The notes beneath the pieces are model-generated. The model searched no databases and was not told the DNA's origin. It worked only from the letters and a program-made list of their open reading frames with translations. A program made the position numbers and the translations under genes. From contig CAXXDH010000003.1 in the NCBI GenBank assembly GCA_963677785.2, positions 3,224,001 through 3,288,000 of the forward strand: a stretch of DNA of 64,000 nucleotides, read 5' to 3'. Numbering within the stretch: position 1 is the stretch's first letter; the number at the start of each line of letters is the position of its first letter. The DNA comes from G963665495 sp963677785 (GTDB taxonomy: Bacteria > Desulfobacterota > Desulfovibrionia > Desulfovibrionales > Desulfovibrionaceae). Below are positions 9,531-18,524 of the stretch, one piece after another.

Positions 9531-10369
9531 CAGGTATCGCAAGCCGATCCCGTACAGGTGGATCGGGCGGTGGAAACCGCTACAAAAAAGCCCGTTCACA
9601 GTCCGGAGGCATACGCTGGAAGGGCATGGGGCGTTTTTTCGCCTGGGGGTTGTATTGCGGTGCGTTTTTGATTTTCCTGCTGGGAGTCAGTCTCGGGTTG
9701 CTGGCCGCCTACAGATGGATGACCAACTACCCCTTTTTCTCTTTGCGTGAAGTTCAGGTGGAAGGCAATACGCGCCTGGCTTACAACGAAGTGCTTTCCA
9801 TGGGTAACATAGCGATTGGTGAGAACACCTTGAGCATGAATATCCGGGAGATTGAATCCAGGCTGGCCGCGAGCCCCTGGGTACACTCCGTGCAAATCAG
9901 CAGGATTTTGCCGGATAAAGTGAAAATAGTCGTGGACGAACGTATCCCTGCCTTCTGGGTTCTGCGTGAGAAGAACATGTACTACGCGGACAGCAGAGGC
10001 AACATAATCGACAAGGTTGAGCCGTCAAAATTCGAGGCCAAGCCCATGCTGGAAATAGAAAAGAATTCCGATGCCGGGTTGGAACTTTTTTTCAATATGC
10101 TGCAAACCAATGCTTTTGCAGGGTTGCCTTTTCTGCCTGAGCAGGCGTCCTGGATACGCGTGGGACCAGGTAAACTGCTGGTGCTGCATTTTGAAAATCC
10201 AGGCATTACTTTTGAAATCGGCATGGACGATTGGAGTGGAAACGTAAAAAGACTGCTGCAAGTCTGGAAGGACATACGTGAGAGAGGCGAAGCCAGAAAG
10301 GTGCGCGGATTGCGCGCCATTGGCAAAAATGTTTGGGTCGTCAATTCCGGCAGCAAGACCAAGGCCTGA
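9515..10369 (+). CDS. ftsQ: FtsQ/DivIB-type division protein with POTRA domain
   Basis: Bitopic inner-membrane divisome protein linking early and late division proteins. 284 aa: basic cytoplasmic tail (about 1-45), one membrane helix (about 48-70), then a POTRA segment starting FFSLREVQVEGNTRLAYNEV and an FtsQ domain containing SRILPDKVKIVVDERIP. Sequence conservation is low, as usual for FtsQ; the call rests on topology, the POTRA pattern and position between murB and ftsA. Start ATG lies inside the murB end with AGAGAAG upstream; ATG 9521 is an alternative. Confidence 0.92.
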   Translation: MSMQLAGIASRSRTGGSGGGNRYKKARSQSGGIRWKGMGRFFAWGLYCGAFLIFLLGVSLGLLAAYRWMTNYPFFSLREVQVEGNTRLAYNEVLSMGNIAIGENTLSMNIREIESRLAASPWVHSVQISRILPDKVKIVVDERIPAFWVLREKNMYYADSRGNIIDKVEPSKFEAKPMLEIEKNSDAGLELFFNMLQTNAFAGLPFLPEQASWIRVGPGKLLVLHFENPGITFEIGMDDWSGNVKRLLQVWKDIRERGEARKVRGLRAIGKNVWVVNSGSKTKA

Positions 10370-10414
10370 GACGCCGGAACAGTCGTTTTTACGTAGGCTC
10401 TAGGGGAGTATGCA

Positions 10415-11641
10415 ATGGCAAAGGCAGAATTGATCGTCGGACTGGATATCGGAACCACCAAAATATGCGCGGTGGTTGGCGAAGCCACTCCGGAAGGCGT
10501 GGACATCGTGGGTATCGGCACCAGCCCTTCGACCGGATTGCGTAAAGGTGTGGTGGTCAATATTGAGCAGACCGTACAGTCCATCAAAAAGGCGTTGGAA
10601 GAAGCCGAGCTGATGGCCGGATGCGAGATCCGTTCGGTATATGCCGGAATAGCCGGAAGCCACATCAAAGGATTCAACAGCCACGGCGTCATCGCCGTCA
10701 AAGGCGGCGAAGTGGGGCCCAAGGATGTTGAACGTGTAATTGACGCCGCCAAAGCCGTGGCCATCCCCCTGGACCGGGAAGTTATCCACATTCTGCCGCA
10801 GGAATTCATTGTGGATGACCAGCGGGGAATAGCCGATCCGTTGGGCATGGCCGGTGTCCGGCTCGAAGTGAAAGTGCATATCGTCACCGGGGCAATCACC
10901 TCGGCCCAGAATATTGTTCGGTCCTGCCACCGTTCGGGGTTGGATGTGGACGACATCGTTCTGGAGTCCCTGGCTTCTTCCAAGGCCGTGTTGACCGCGG
11001 AAGAAAACGAGATCGGCGTCGCATTGATCGATCTCGGGGGCGGTACCTCGGATGTGGCGGTTTTTTCAGATAATTCCATCAAATATACGGGCGTGCTGCC
11101 CCTCGCCGGGGCCAATTTGACCAATGATATTGCCTTCGGACTGCGTACGCCCATGGGGGCGGCGGAAAAAATCAAAGTCCGTTATGGCTGCGCCCTGGCG
11201 GATCTTGTCCGCAGCGACGATATCATCGAGGTGCCCAGCGTGGGCGGGCGCGAACCGCGGCGGCTTTCCAGGCAGATTCTAGCAGAGATCTGCGAACCCA
11301 GAGTGGAAGAGATACTCAGCCTGGTGGATCAGGAACTGATTCGGGCAAATTGTAAAAATCTCATTGGTGCGGGTGTCGTACTCACTGGAGGCACTTCGTT
11401 GATTGAGGGAATCGACGAGTTAGGTGAGCAGATTTTCAATCTGCCCACCCGAGTGGGATATCCGCGCAAAATTGGCGGCCTTCGCGATGTCGTGAGCAGT
11501 CCGATATACGCGACGGCTGTTGGACTGCTGCTCTATGGAGCGGAAAAAACCGAAGTAGAGCAGAAATTCCGTATTCGCGACCAGAATGTCTTCAATCGGA
11601 TTCTGTCCCGGATGCGGAAATGGTATTCGGACATTTCTTAG
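10415..11641 (+). CDS. ftsA: FtsA, actin-like division protein
   Basis: Membrane-associated actin-fold ATPase that tethers FtsZ and recruits the later divisome. 408 aa. Seen: N-terminal phosphate-1 LIVGLDIGTTKICAVVGE, IAGSHIKG (1C domain), DLGGGTSDVAVF (phosphate-2), VVLTGGTSLIEG (adenosine site) and a C-terminal amphipathic tail rich in Arg and aromatics (RMRKWYSDI) typical of membrane targeting. The upstream 45-nt gap carries TAGGGGAGT as ribosome site. Confidence 0.97.
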   Translation: MAKAELIVGLDIGTTKICAVVGEATPEGVDIVGIGTSPSTGLRKGVVVNIEQTVQSIKKALEEAELMAGCEIRSVYAGIAGSHIKGFNSHGVIAVKGGEVGPKDVERVIDAAKAVAIPLDREVIHILPQEFIVDDQRGIADPLGMAGVRLEVKVHIVTGAITSAQNIVRSCHRSGLDVDDIVLESLASSKAVLTAEENEIGVALIDLGGGTSDVAVFSDNSIKYTGVLPLAGANLTNDIAFGLRTPMGAAEKIKVRYGCALADLVRSDDIIEVPSVGGREPRRLSRQILAEICEPRVEEILSLVDQELIRANCKNLIGAGVVLTGGTSLIEGIDELGEQIFNLPTRVGYPRKIGGLRDVVSSPIYATAVGLLLYGAEKTEVEQKFRIRDQNVFNRILSRMRKWYSDIS

Positions 11642-11694
11642 GCAAAAGCAGGTAGGACCCTTGTGCTAAGGGTGGGGAAAAGGAGGATAAGGTA

Positions 11695-12960
11695 ATGGAA
11701 TTCTTGGAATTAGAAGGCGACGCAATGGCTAAAATCAAGGTGTTCGGCGTGGGCGGCGGTGGCGGCAACGCAGTGAACAACATGATTAGTTCCGTATTAA
11801 ACGGTGTGACGTTCGTTGTCGCCAATACGGATATTCAGGCGCTTAATCGTTCGGACGCTCCTTACAAAATTCAGCTTGGAGACAAGCTGACCAAAGGATT
11901 GGGCGCAGGCGCCAATCCGGAAGTGGGCAAAGAAGCCGCTCTGGAGAGCGCCAATCAGATCAAGGACCACGTCAAGGAATGCGACATGGTTTTCGTTACC
12001 GCCGGTATGGGCGGTGGAACAGGCACTGGTGCAGCCCCCGTTATTGCCCAGATGGCCAAAGACGCCGGAGCCCTCACCGTGGGCGTCGTAACCAAACCGT
12101 TTTATTTTGAAGGCAAAAAACGTCTGTCTATTGCTGAGCGTGGAATAGAAGAATTCCGCCAGCATGTGGACAGCCTGATTTCCATCCCCAACGACAGGTT
12201 GCTGGCCCTGGCTTCCAAAAAAGCCACGTTCATCGACATGCTCAAAAAGGCCGACGAGGTTTTGTACTACGCGGTCAAGGGCATCTCCGATCTGATCATG
12301 GTTCCCGGCCTGATCAACCTGGATTTCGCCGACGTGAAATCCGTGATGAGTGAAATGGGTCTGGCCATGATGGGTACGGGCATCGCACGCGGAGAATCCC
12401 GCGCACGCGAAGCCGCTATGAAAGCCATCACCAGCCCGTTGCTCGAAGATGTCTCCATAGACGGCGCCATGGGCGTGCTGATGAACATCACCTGCGGTCC
12501 GGACCTGACCATCGACGAGGTCAGCGAGGCCGCCAGCACCATCTCCGAAGCCGCCCACGAAGATGCAAAAATCTACTTCGGAACGGTCTTCGATCAGGAT
12601 GCCACGGATGAAATGCGCATCACTGTCATCGCCACGGGGATCGAAGCCGATGGGCAATTGCGTCCGCAGAACAACGAACGTCCTGCCATGGGCAACAAGG
12701 TCACTCCGTTGCGCAAACGCGGAAACATGCAGCAGCAGGCCGGCGGTACAACGCAGGCAGCTGCTCCCAAACCGGCGCGCCAGCCCCGCCAGTCCTATTC
12801 GGGAATGCATGAAGAGGATCTGACCATCCCCACTTTCCAGCGCAACCGTTCGCGGGACGAACTCCGGACCGGCGTACATGCTCCGGGCGAAGATGAATTC
12901 ATTTTTGATTCGGAAGATGATTTTGAAATTCCGACATTTATCCGGAAACAAGCGGATTAG
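11695..12960 (+). CDS. ftsZ: FtsZ, tubulin-like division GTPase
   Basis: Forms the cytokinetic Z-ring. 421 aa: GTPase domain with VFGVGGGGGNAVNNM, the tubulin signature GGGTGTGAAPVIA, and NLDFADVKSVMS (T7 loop region); a Gln/Pro-rich linker from about residue 330; and a C-terminal peptide IPTFIRKQAD that should bind FtsA. ATG 11695 has AAAAGGAGGATAAGG in front. A small inverted repeat (ACCCTT 11657-11662 / AAGGGT 11668-11673) lies just before the ribosome site. ftsZ ends the visible dcw cluster. Confidence 0.98.
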   Translation: MEFLELEGDAMAKIKVFGVGGGGGNAVNNMISSVLNGVTFVVANTDIQALNRSDAPYKIQLGDKLTKGLGAGANPEVGKEAALESANQIKDHVKECDMVFVTAGMGGGTGTGAAPVIAQMAKDAGALTVGVVTKPFYFEGKKRLSIAERGIEEFRQHVDSLISIPNDRLLALASKKATFIDMLKKADEVLYYAVKGISDLIMVPGLINLDFADVKSVMSEMGLAMMGTGIARGESRAREAAMKAITSPLLEDVSIDGAMGVLMNITCGPDLTIDEVSEAASTISEAAHEDAKIYFGTVFDQDATDEMRITVIATGIEADGQLRPQNNERPAMGNKVTPLRKRGNMQQQAGGTTQAAAPKPARQPRQSYSGMHEEDLTIPTFQRNRSRDELRTGVHAPGEDEFIFDSEDDFEIPTFIRKQAD

Positions 12961-13325
12961 GTAAGTACGTATGTAAGGTGTCTGTTCGGCGGGGTGCATT
13001 TACTTAACCGGTGTGAGTGCACCCAAAACGTCAAACCGGCAAGCAGTGTTTTATTTGCGCTACCCCGCACTTGTGTGCCGGACGGCTTGGCTGTCAGGTG
13101 CTGGAGCCGCAACCATGCGGGATGAAAAGTTCAATGAAACCGGTGCGTGTTGTCAAGGCGCGCGAGGAGTTGTTGACGTAGACGTCTCTTGTAGACGTTC
13201 AGATATTGCCTCCACTCCCTTAACCTCCAATCCCCTCCACGGTTCGGTGCGGGGGCGGCCGAAAACGCCCCCCATCGTACCTGGCAAAGGTCGGGAGCGG
13301 TGGTTGAAGGTTCTAGTTATGCCGT
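12961..13325. other. Intergenic region with two hairpins, ftsZ to SGNH hydrolase
   Basis: Convergent gap of 365 nt. Two stem-loops are visible: GGGTGCA (12992-12998) with TGCACCC (13018-13024) followed by AAAA, and an imperfect C-rich/G-rich stem spanning 13232-13255 around GGTTCG. Neither has a convincing U-run, so they are only weak terminator candidates. A 116-codon open frame across here has no recognisable protein features and no ribosome site. Confidence 0.5.
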
Positions 13326-14342
13326 TCAGCGGCAGCGAGCAAGCAACCCTTTGTCTTCAATGAAGGCTTCAAGGCGTTGCGCGCTGAGTTTGTGTCCCAG
13401 AGCATTGGGGTGCCAGGGATCCTTGGGGTCCCGCATCAGTTCGCGCATGGGGGTGTGGCTGAAGGTTCCGATCAGATCCAGCGGATGCATGCCGATACGT
13501 TCGCCAAAAGCGCAAAGATTTTTGTGGATTTGTATCAGCGAATAATGGCCGGGGTCCAGAACATAGTCCGGATTTTCCTTCAGGCGGCTTGCCTCGAACA
13601 CCGGAAATATGGCCAGTATCACCGGGATATTCTTTTCGCGGCAATCCTTCGCAACTGTTTCCAGATTATCTTCCACTTCATTCCAGTACAACGTATGCAG
13701 CAGCGTGTGGAATTCATCACGTACGCCAATGCTGCGCAAAGATTCCTTGAGTAAGAAAAATTTGCGTTTCAGGGCAAACCAGAGAAACGATTTAGGCTCA
13801 TAAAAAAAGGGGCCGAGCTCGCCGTTGGCGTCATGGTAGAGCGGGTCGGCGGGATCGTTCAGGCAATAAGCCCAGATTATCAGGTCGGGCTGGAAGCGAA
13901 ACGATGTCTGCTCGAGCAGAACGAGTTCCTGGGAGGAGGAGTAGCCGGTCATGGCGGTAAGGATCACCTCGTATCGGCCCGTGGCCCGCGCATCCAGCAG
14001 ATGCTGCAGCTGTCGGGAAAACATGGCGTCGAAGTCAACGAACTGGCCGGTAGCGACTGAATCGCCGACAATGACGATCCGGCAGCAGCCATCGGGCTTT
14101 TTCAGCGAGTGCTCGACATCGCGGAAGCCGAAGGCGTTGATTTCCGAAGACGCGTGGGGGATGTGTTCGTATATGAGTTTCGGGTTGGAAGCTGTCCGGA
14201 TGGTGAGTTCGCACCCCTCATGTTTTTTTTTGAGGAGCTGGTGCTCATGGCGGAAGTAGAGCTCCAGTCCTCCTGCCACGAGCAGAAGCACTCCACAGAC
14301 GATGCCGGCCATAATCAAGTAAAATACGGTTTCGCGTTTCAT
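13326..14342 (-). CDS. Membrane-anchored SGNH/GDSL-type hydrolase
   Basis: 338 aa with one N-terminal membrane helix (about residues 6-29); the catalytic part is probably periplasmic. SGNH blocks seen: IVIVGDSVATGQFVD (block I Ser, about residues 88-102), YCLNDPADP (block III Asn) and DPWHPNALGHKLSA (block V Asp/His). Such enzymes deacetylate or deacylate glycans, lipids or peptidoglycan; the substrate here is unknown. It stands alone on the minus strand between the dcw cluster and the acyl-CoA synthetase operon. The start ATG at 14342 gives a sensible signal-anchor. Confidence 0.8.
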   Translation of the reverse strand: MKRETVFYLIMAGIVCGVLLLVAGGLELYFRHEHQLLKKKHEGCELTIRTASNPKLIYEHIPHASSEINAFGFRDVEHSLKKPDGCCRIVIVGDSVATGQFVDFDAMFSRQLQHLLDARATGRYEVILTAMTGYSSSQELVLLEQTSFRFQPDLIIWAYCLNDPADPLYHDANGELGPFFYEPKSFLWFALKRKFFLLKESLRSIGVRDEFHTLLHTLYWNEVEDNLETVAKDCREKNIPVILAIFPVFEASRLKENPDYVLDPGHYSLIQIHKNLCAFGERIGMHPLDLIGTFSHTPMRELMRDPKDPWHPNALGHKLSAQRLEAFIEDKGLLARCR

Positions 14343-14390
14343 AAGCAGGTGGCGGAAGTATTCTTAACACATGGGGCGGACCAAACAAAA

Positions 14391-14428
14391 AAGGGATTAC
14401 GTCAAGTGCGGTGATGACGTAATCCCTT
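14391..14428 (-). terminator. Rho-independent terminator of the acyl-CoA synthetase/DRTGG operon
   Basis: Perfect 14-bp stem: AAGGGATTACGTCA (14391-14404) pairs with TGACGTAATCCCTT (14415-14428), 10-nt loop. Read on the minus strand it is followed by TTTT and further Ts, 23 nt after the stop of the gene ending at 14451. Confidence 0.88.
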
Positions 14429-14450
14429 GCGAAAACAACATGGCTGAGAA

Positions 14451-15518
14451 TCAGAGGCCCATTTGTGTTTTGAGGTAGTCGAAATCTATGGACGAACTGA
14501 CAAGCTGGGCTCCTTGTTTTATTTTGATCATGTCGCGTAATTTATGGCTCGAAAGGATGGCTTCCATTTTGTGCGCCACCGTATAGGTATCGTCGCGGAC
14601 GACGACGATGGGGATGGAAAGCACTTCCGAACGGGTGAGAATGATGTCGTTGGGATACAGATTGCCTGTGAGGACCAGGCAAGGCGCCGAACCTTCAAGA
14701 GCCACGAGCTGGACGTCGGAACGGTCGCCGCCGACAATGATCGCGGAATTTTTATGTTTGCGGAAATGAGTCATGAAATTTTCCACCTGCATGGTGCCGA
14801 TGAGAAAATTTTCCACGACTTTGTCCGCTTTGTTGTGGGCGGAAATGACCTTGCCCCCAAGGCGTTCGGCCAGGTCTCCCACCTTGATGGCGCCCATGAG
14901 CGGATCCCGCGGTATCACGCCGATGACCTTGACGCCGTTGCGTTCGAGGAAGGGCTTGATCAGGGTTTCCACCTCGTTCATGAAATTGGCCGGGATGTCG
15001 TTGAGGATGACACCAGCCAAGTCATCGCCAAGAGCGTCTTTGAGCACGACAAGGTAGTCGTAGTCCAGACTGCGCGTATGCACGCGTTCGATGACGACGG
15101 CTTTCAGGCCGAGTTCCTTGACCACGCGGATGCCGTCCAGTTTGCAATAGCGGCCGGAATACATGCTGCCGGAACCGGCAACGAGCATCAGGTCTTTATT
15201 GGAGGAGAGATCCTTGTAGCTCTGGACTATCTTGGGCATCAGGTCGTCGCATTGTCCGCTGAAGGCCTTGATTTTGAAATCCTGAGTCACGACAATGGGC
15301 GTGACCGCGCAGGGGTCGGCGTCGAGATTGAGCACTTTGTTGACAAAGCACGCGTCCTCATCGCAGATTTTTCCATCCACTTCCAGAGGCATTGCGCCGA
15401 CAGGCTTCATGTACCCCACATTAAAGCCTTCTTTTTGCAGGCGGAGGCCAATGCCCATGATGATCATATTTTTTCCGGAATAGCCGGCGGTTGAGCCGAT
15501 ATAAATGCCTGCTGCCAT
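14451..15518 (-). CDS. BioD-like/DRTGG-domain protein (phosphotransacetylase N-terminal-like)
   Basis: 355 aa. N-terminal part resembles the dethiobiotin-synthetase-like P-loop fold found at the N-terminus of long phosphotransacetylases (AAGIYIGSTAGYSGKNMIIMG, divergent P-loop; GYMKPVGA). The middle (about 215-320) resembles a DRTGG domain, and the phosphotransacetylase catalytic domain is absent. In multidomain Pta the N-terminal region is regulatory. Start chosen at ATG 15518 because GGGAGGAA lies 6-7 nt upstream; a TTG 15 nt earlier overlaps that site. Lies 85 nt downstream of the ADP-forming acyl-CoA synthetase and is followed by a strong terminator, so a role in acyl-CoA/acetate energy metabolism is inferred. 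Not a Pta by itself. Confidence 0.78.
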   Translation of the reverse strand: MAAGIYIGSTAGYSGKNMIIMGIGLRLQKEGFNVGYMKPVGAMPLEVDGKICDEDACFVNKVLNLDADPCAVTPIVVTQDFKIKAFSGQCDDLMPKIVQSYKDLSSNKDLMLVAGSGSMYSGRYCKLDGIRVVKELGLKAVVIERVHTRSLDYDYLVVLKDALGDDLAGVILNDIPANFMNEVETLIKPFLERNGVKVIGVIPRDPLMGAIKVGDLAERLGGKVISAHNKADKVVENFLIGTMQVENFMTHFRKHKNSAIIVGGDRSDVQLVALEGSAPCLVLTGNLYPNDIILTRSEVLSIPIVVVRDDTYTVAHKMEAILSSHKLRDMIKIKQGAQLVSSSIDFDYLKTQMGL

Positions 15519-15603
15519 GTTCGTTCCTCCCAAATATGTTCGGCAGCACCCGTTGCAGATGTCTCGTACAACAGGCCGCCCTGCTTGATCATGCCGTTTC
15601 GGC

Positions 15604-17712
15604 CTAAGCCGGGTTAAGCACCACCCGTATGTCGGCTACCAAAGCGCTTTCTTCGTTGACCAGAACGGGGTTGAACTCGGCCGCGGATATTTCCGGGAAA
15701 TCCAGGGCCAGCTGCGACATGATTAAAAGTACATCCTCAATGGCTTTGAAATTAACAGCCGGTTCACCACGCACACCGCGCAGAAGCGGGTATGTTTTCA
15801 CCTCGCGGACCATTTCCGCCGCGTCGTCCAATGTCAAAGGGGCCAGCCGGTAAGAGATATCTTTGAGTACTTCGACGTAAATACCCCCCAGGCCGAAGAT
15901 AATCAACGGGCCAAACTGGCGGTCGCGTGTGAAGCCGACAATGACCTCTTTGGAATTTTTCGGAGCCATGGCCTGGACAACGCATCCCGAGATGTAAGCG
16001 TCCTTGCGCAGACGCTGGGACCGTGAGGTGATGTCCATAAAAGCTGTGCGTACCTCCTGGGGGGTTGCGAGATGTACGCGTACACCGTCAACATCGCTTT
16101 TATGGGAAATTTGAGGTGAGGCGATTTTGAGTACCACGGGGTAGCCGATACGGTCGGCAATGTGCACGGCTTCGTCGCTCGTACGGGCCAGTTCGGTCCG
16201 GGGCATGGGCAGTTCGTAGGCTTTGAGAATGCCCTGAGCCTGAAATTCGACGATTTCCTGCTGGCGGTTTTTACGCGCTTCGCTGATGATGGATTTGGCC
16301 AGATCCTTATGCCGCCGGTAGCAAACCTCCACCGCTGCTGGGCGGTTGATCTGCTCCTGGTATTCGTACATAGCCTCCAGGGCCTGGATGGCCGGTTCCG
16401 GATAAATGAAGGTCGGGATACCGGCATCACGGAGCATCGTGATGGCCGTGCTTATTTTGGTGCCGCCCATGAAGCAGCCAAACACCGGCTTGTCGGTGGA
16501 AGCGGCGCAATCTATGATAGCCTGCGCCGTGGCTTCGGGTTCCAGCGAGGCCGTGGGAGAAGCCAGGACGATCATTGCGTTGACGCGCGTATCGTTGAGC
16601 ACGGCGCGCAGGGTGCGTTCATAGCGGTCCGCTCCGGCGTCTCCGATAATGTCTATGGGATTGTAGAGCGAGGCATAGCTCGGCAGAAACGAGGCCAGTT
16701 CTTCCACCGTGGCGCTGGAAAGTTTGGCCAGCATCAGTCCGGATTTTTCGCAGGCGTCTGCGGCCAGGATGCCGGGGCCGCCCGAGTTGGTCACAATGGC
16801 CAGGTTGGGACCGGTGGGCAGAGGCTGGCTGGAGAAACATCTGGCCAGGTTGAAAAGCATGCCCAGATCGTTGGCGCGGATAACGCCGGTCTGCTTGAAA
16901 GCGGCGATATAGGCCTGCTCAGATCCGGCCATGGCGCCCGTATGCGACGAAGCGGCCTTGGCGCCGGCTGCGGTGGTGCCTGCTTTGATCATAATGACGG
17001 GCTTGCGGCAGGTAACGTCTCTGGCGGTGGTAATGAACCGGGTGCCGTTTTCCACGCCTTCTATGTAGCCCAGGATGACTTTGGTTTCAGGATCATCCAC
17101 AAGAGCGCTGAGCATATCGGACTCGTTGAGAACGGCTTTGTTGCCCAGGCTGATGAATTTGGAAAAACCGATGTTGTTTTCCTGCGCCCAATCCAGAATG
17201 GAAGCGCAAAGCGCACCTGATTGCGAAAAAAATGCAATATTGCCTTTGGCCGGCTGGCTGGGTGCGAAGCTGACGTTCAACCCGGCGAATGGATTGATCA
17301 GCCCCAGGCAGTTGGGGCCCAACAGTGCGATGTTGTTTTGTTCGGCAATGCGGATCAGAGATTGCTCTAGGTAATATCCGTCTTTTCCAACTTCCTTGAA
17401 TCCTGCGGTAATGATGATCACGGCCTTGACATGCCGCCGTGCCAAAGATTCTAATACGCCGAGTACGGCTTTGGGAGGCACGCAGATAACGGCCATATCC
17501 AATGGCGCCGGCAGTTCTTCGATGCTGTTTATGACGGGAATCCCTAGAATTTCTATTTCCTTGGGATTAACCGGCAAGATTTTCCCTGTATAACCAGCAT
17601 CGATCAGGTTGGAACAAACGATGTTTCCTATTTTTCCCGGTGCCGCAGAAGCGCCGATAACCGCAACAGTGGCGGGATTGAACAGAGCGGGGAGATTAAT
17701 AATATGTCGCAT
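15604..17712 (-). CDS. ADP-forming acyl-CoA synthetase (acetate-CoA ligase type, alpha-beta fusion)
   Basis: Interconverts acyl-CoA + ADP + Pi and free acid + CoA + ATP. 702 aa. Order: CoA-binding Rossmann domain (LFNPATVAVIGASAAPGKIG at the N-terminus), succinyl-CoA-ligase-like domains with the conserved His of ASSHTGAMAGSEQAY, then a C-terminal ATP-grasp domain (YPVVLKIASPQISHKSDVDG; IIFGLGGIYVEVLKD). Single-chain fusions of this kind usually act on acetyl-CoA or other short acyl-CoAs; the exact substrate cannot be read. Start set at ATG 17712 from the usual family N-terminus; no clear ribosome site, and a longer form from 17799 would run further into rnc. The start overlaps the rnc start by 9 nt head-to-head. 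Confidence 0.9.
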   Translation of the reverse strand: MRHIINLPALFNPATVAVIGASAAPGKIGNIVCSNLIDAGYTGKILPVNPKEIEILGIPVINSIEELPAPLDMAVICVPPKAVLGVLESLARRHVKAVIIITAGFKEVGKDGYYLEQSLIRIAEQNNIALLGPNCLGLINPFAGLNVSFAPSQPAKGNIAFFSQSGALCASILDWAQENNIGFSKFISLGNKAVLNESDMLSALVDDPETKVILGYIEGVENGTRFITTARDVTCRKPVIMIKAGTTAAGAKAASSHTGAMAGSEQAYIAAFKQTGVIRANDLGMLFNLARCFSSQPLPTGPNLAIVTNSGGPGILAADACEKSGLMLAKLSSATVEELASFLPSYASLYNPIDIIGDAGADRYERTLRAVLNDTRVNAMIVLASPTASLEPEATAQAIIDCAASTDKPVFGCFMGGTKISTAITMLRDAGIPTFIYPEPAIQALEAMYEYQEQINRPAAVEVCYRRHKDLAKSIISEARKNRQQEIVEFQAQGILKAYELPMPRTELARTSDEAVHIADRIGYPVVLKIASPQISHKSDVDGVRVHLATPQEVRTAFMDITSRSQRLRKDAYISGCVVQAMAPKNSKEVIVGFTRDRQFGPLIIFGLGGIYVEVLKDISYRLAPLTLDDAAEMVREVKTYPLLRGVRGEPAVNFKAIEDVLLIMSQLALDFPEISAAEFNPVLVNEESALVADIRVVLNPA

Positions 17713-18435
17713 AAAGTACGTAGGGTAGATAGCGAAGTTGAAGAACGTCTTTTGGCCGTTCAAAATTTTATCCACTATCGTTTCAAAGAAGTCAAGCACT
17801 TAAGAGTCGCAATTACGCACAGTTCTTATGCTAACGAGCAGGGCGGCGATATGGAGCACAACGAGCGGCTTGAGTTTTTGGGTGATGCCGTGCTGGAACT
17901 CACTGTGAGTGAAGAGCTTTTTAAGCGCTTTCCCAACTGTCGCGAAGGCGAAATGACCAGTATGCGGGCCAGATTAGTAAGTAAACCAACCCTTTCCGAG
18001 ATGGCAAAGGACTTTGGACTGGCTTCTTGTTTGTTGTTGGGCAAAGGAGAAGACAATCAGGGCGGGCGCGTACGCGGGGCGCTTCTTGGCGATGCCATGG
18101 AATCGCTAATTGGCGCGGTTTTTCTGGATGCCGGCTATGAGACCACCAAACAGTGGGTGCTTTGGGCTTTTCGCGACCGCTGGCCGGATTCCAGTTCGCA
18201 CGTACGCGTCAAAGACTTCAAAAGCCGCCTGCAGGAATTGACGCAGAAGTTGTTTAAAGATCGTCCCATCTACGTTCTTGAAGACACAACCGGGCCGGAT
18301 CACGGCAAAACCTTTGTAATCCGCTTGACACTGCCTTCGGGCGAACAGTTCCTGGCCAAAGGCTCCAATATCAAGAAAGCCGAACAGAATGCTGCGGAAA
18401 ACGCCCTTACATTTCTTGAACAAGAAATTCCCTGA
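17704..18435 (+). CDS. rnc: Ribonuclease III
   Basis: Double-strand-specific endoribonuclease for rRNA and mRNA processing. 243 aa. RNase III domain with HNERLEFLGDAVLE (catalytic acidic signature, about residues 58-71) and GDAMESLIGAVFLDAG (second acidic pair); C-terminal dsRNA-binding domain from about 165 (DFKSRLQELTQK ... AEQNAAENAL). GGGGAG precedes the ATG. The first 9 nt overlap the start of the divergent acyl-CoA synthetase, so any promoter must lie inside that neighbour. Confidence 0.96.
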   Translation: MSHKVRRVDSEVEERLLAVQNFIHYRFKEVKHLRVAITHSSYANEQGGDMEHNERLEFLGDAVLELTVSEELFKRFPNCREGEMTSMRARLVSKPTLSEMAKDFGLASCLLLGKGEDNQGGRVRGALLGDAMESLIGAVFLDAGYETTKQWVLWAFRDRWPDSSSHVRVKDFKSRLQELTQKLFKDRPIYVLEDTTGPDHGKTFVIRLTLPSGEQFLAKGSNIKKAEQNAAENALTFLEQEIP

Positions 18436-18446
18436 AGAAATGATGC

Positions 18447-18471
18447 GAAGACCGGGACCGTCCCGGTCTTC
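18447..18471. terminator. Hairpin between rnc and flagellin gene, possible bidirectional terminator
   Basis: GAAGACCGGGA and TCCCGGTCTTC form an 11-bp perfect stem with a 3-nt loop, 12 nt after the rnc stop and about 55 nt past the stop of the convergent flagellin gene. No run of Us on the rnc side; on the flagellin side a short T-rich stretch (ATTTCTTC) follows. Confidence 0.6.
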
Positions 18472-18524
18472 GGCATCCTGATAGCTCAAGAGGAGGTATG
18501 CAGCATTTAGTACGCTCTTTTTAA

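Noticed and set aside
13013..13363. 116-codon frame between ftsZ and the SGNH hydrolase gene
   Set aside because: No ribosome site, no protein features, and it contains the two hairpins of the intergenic region.
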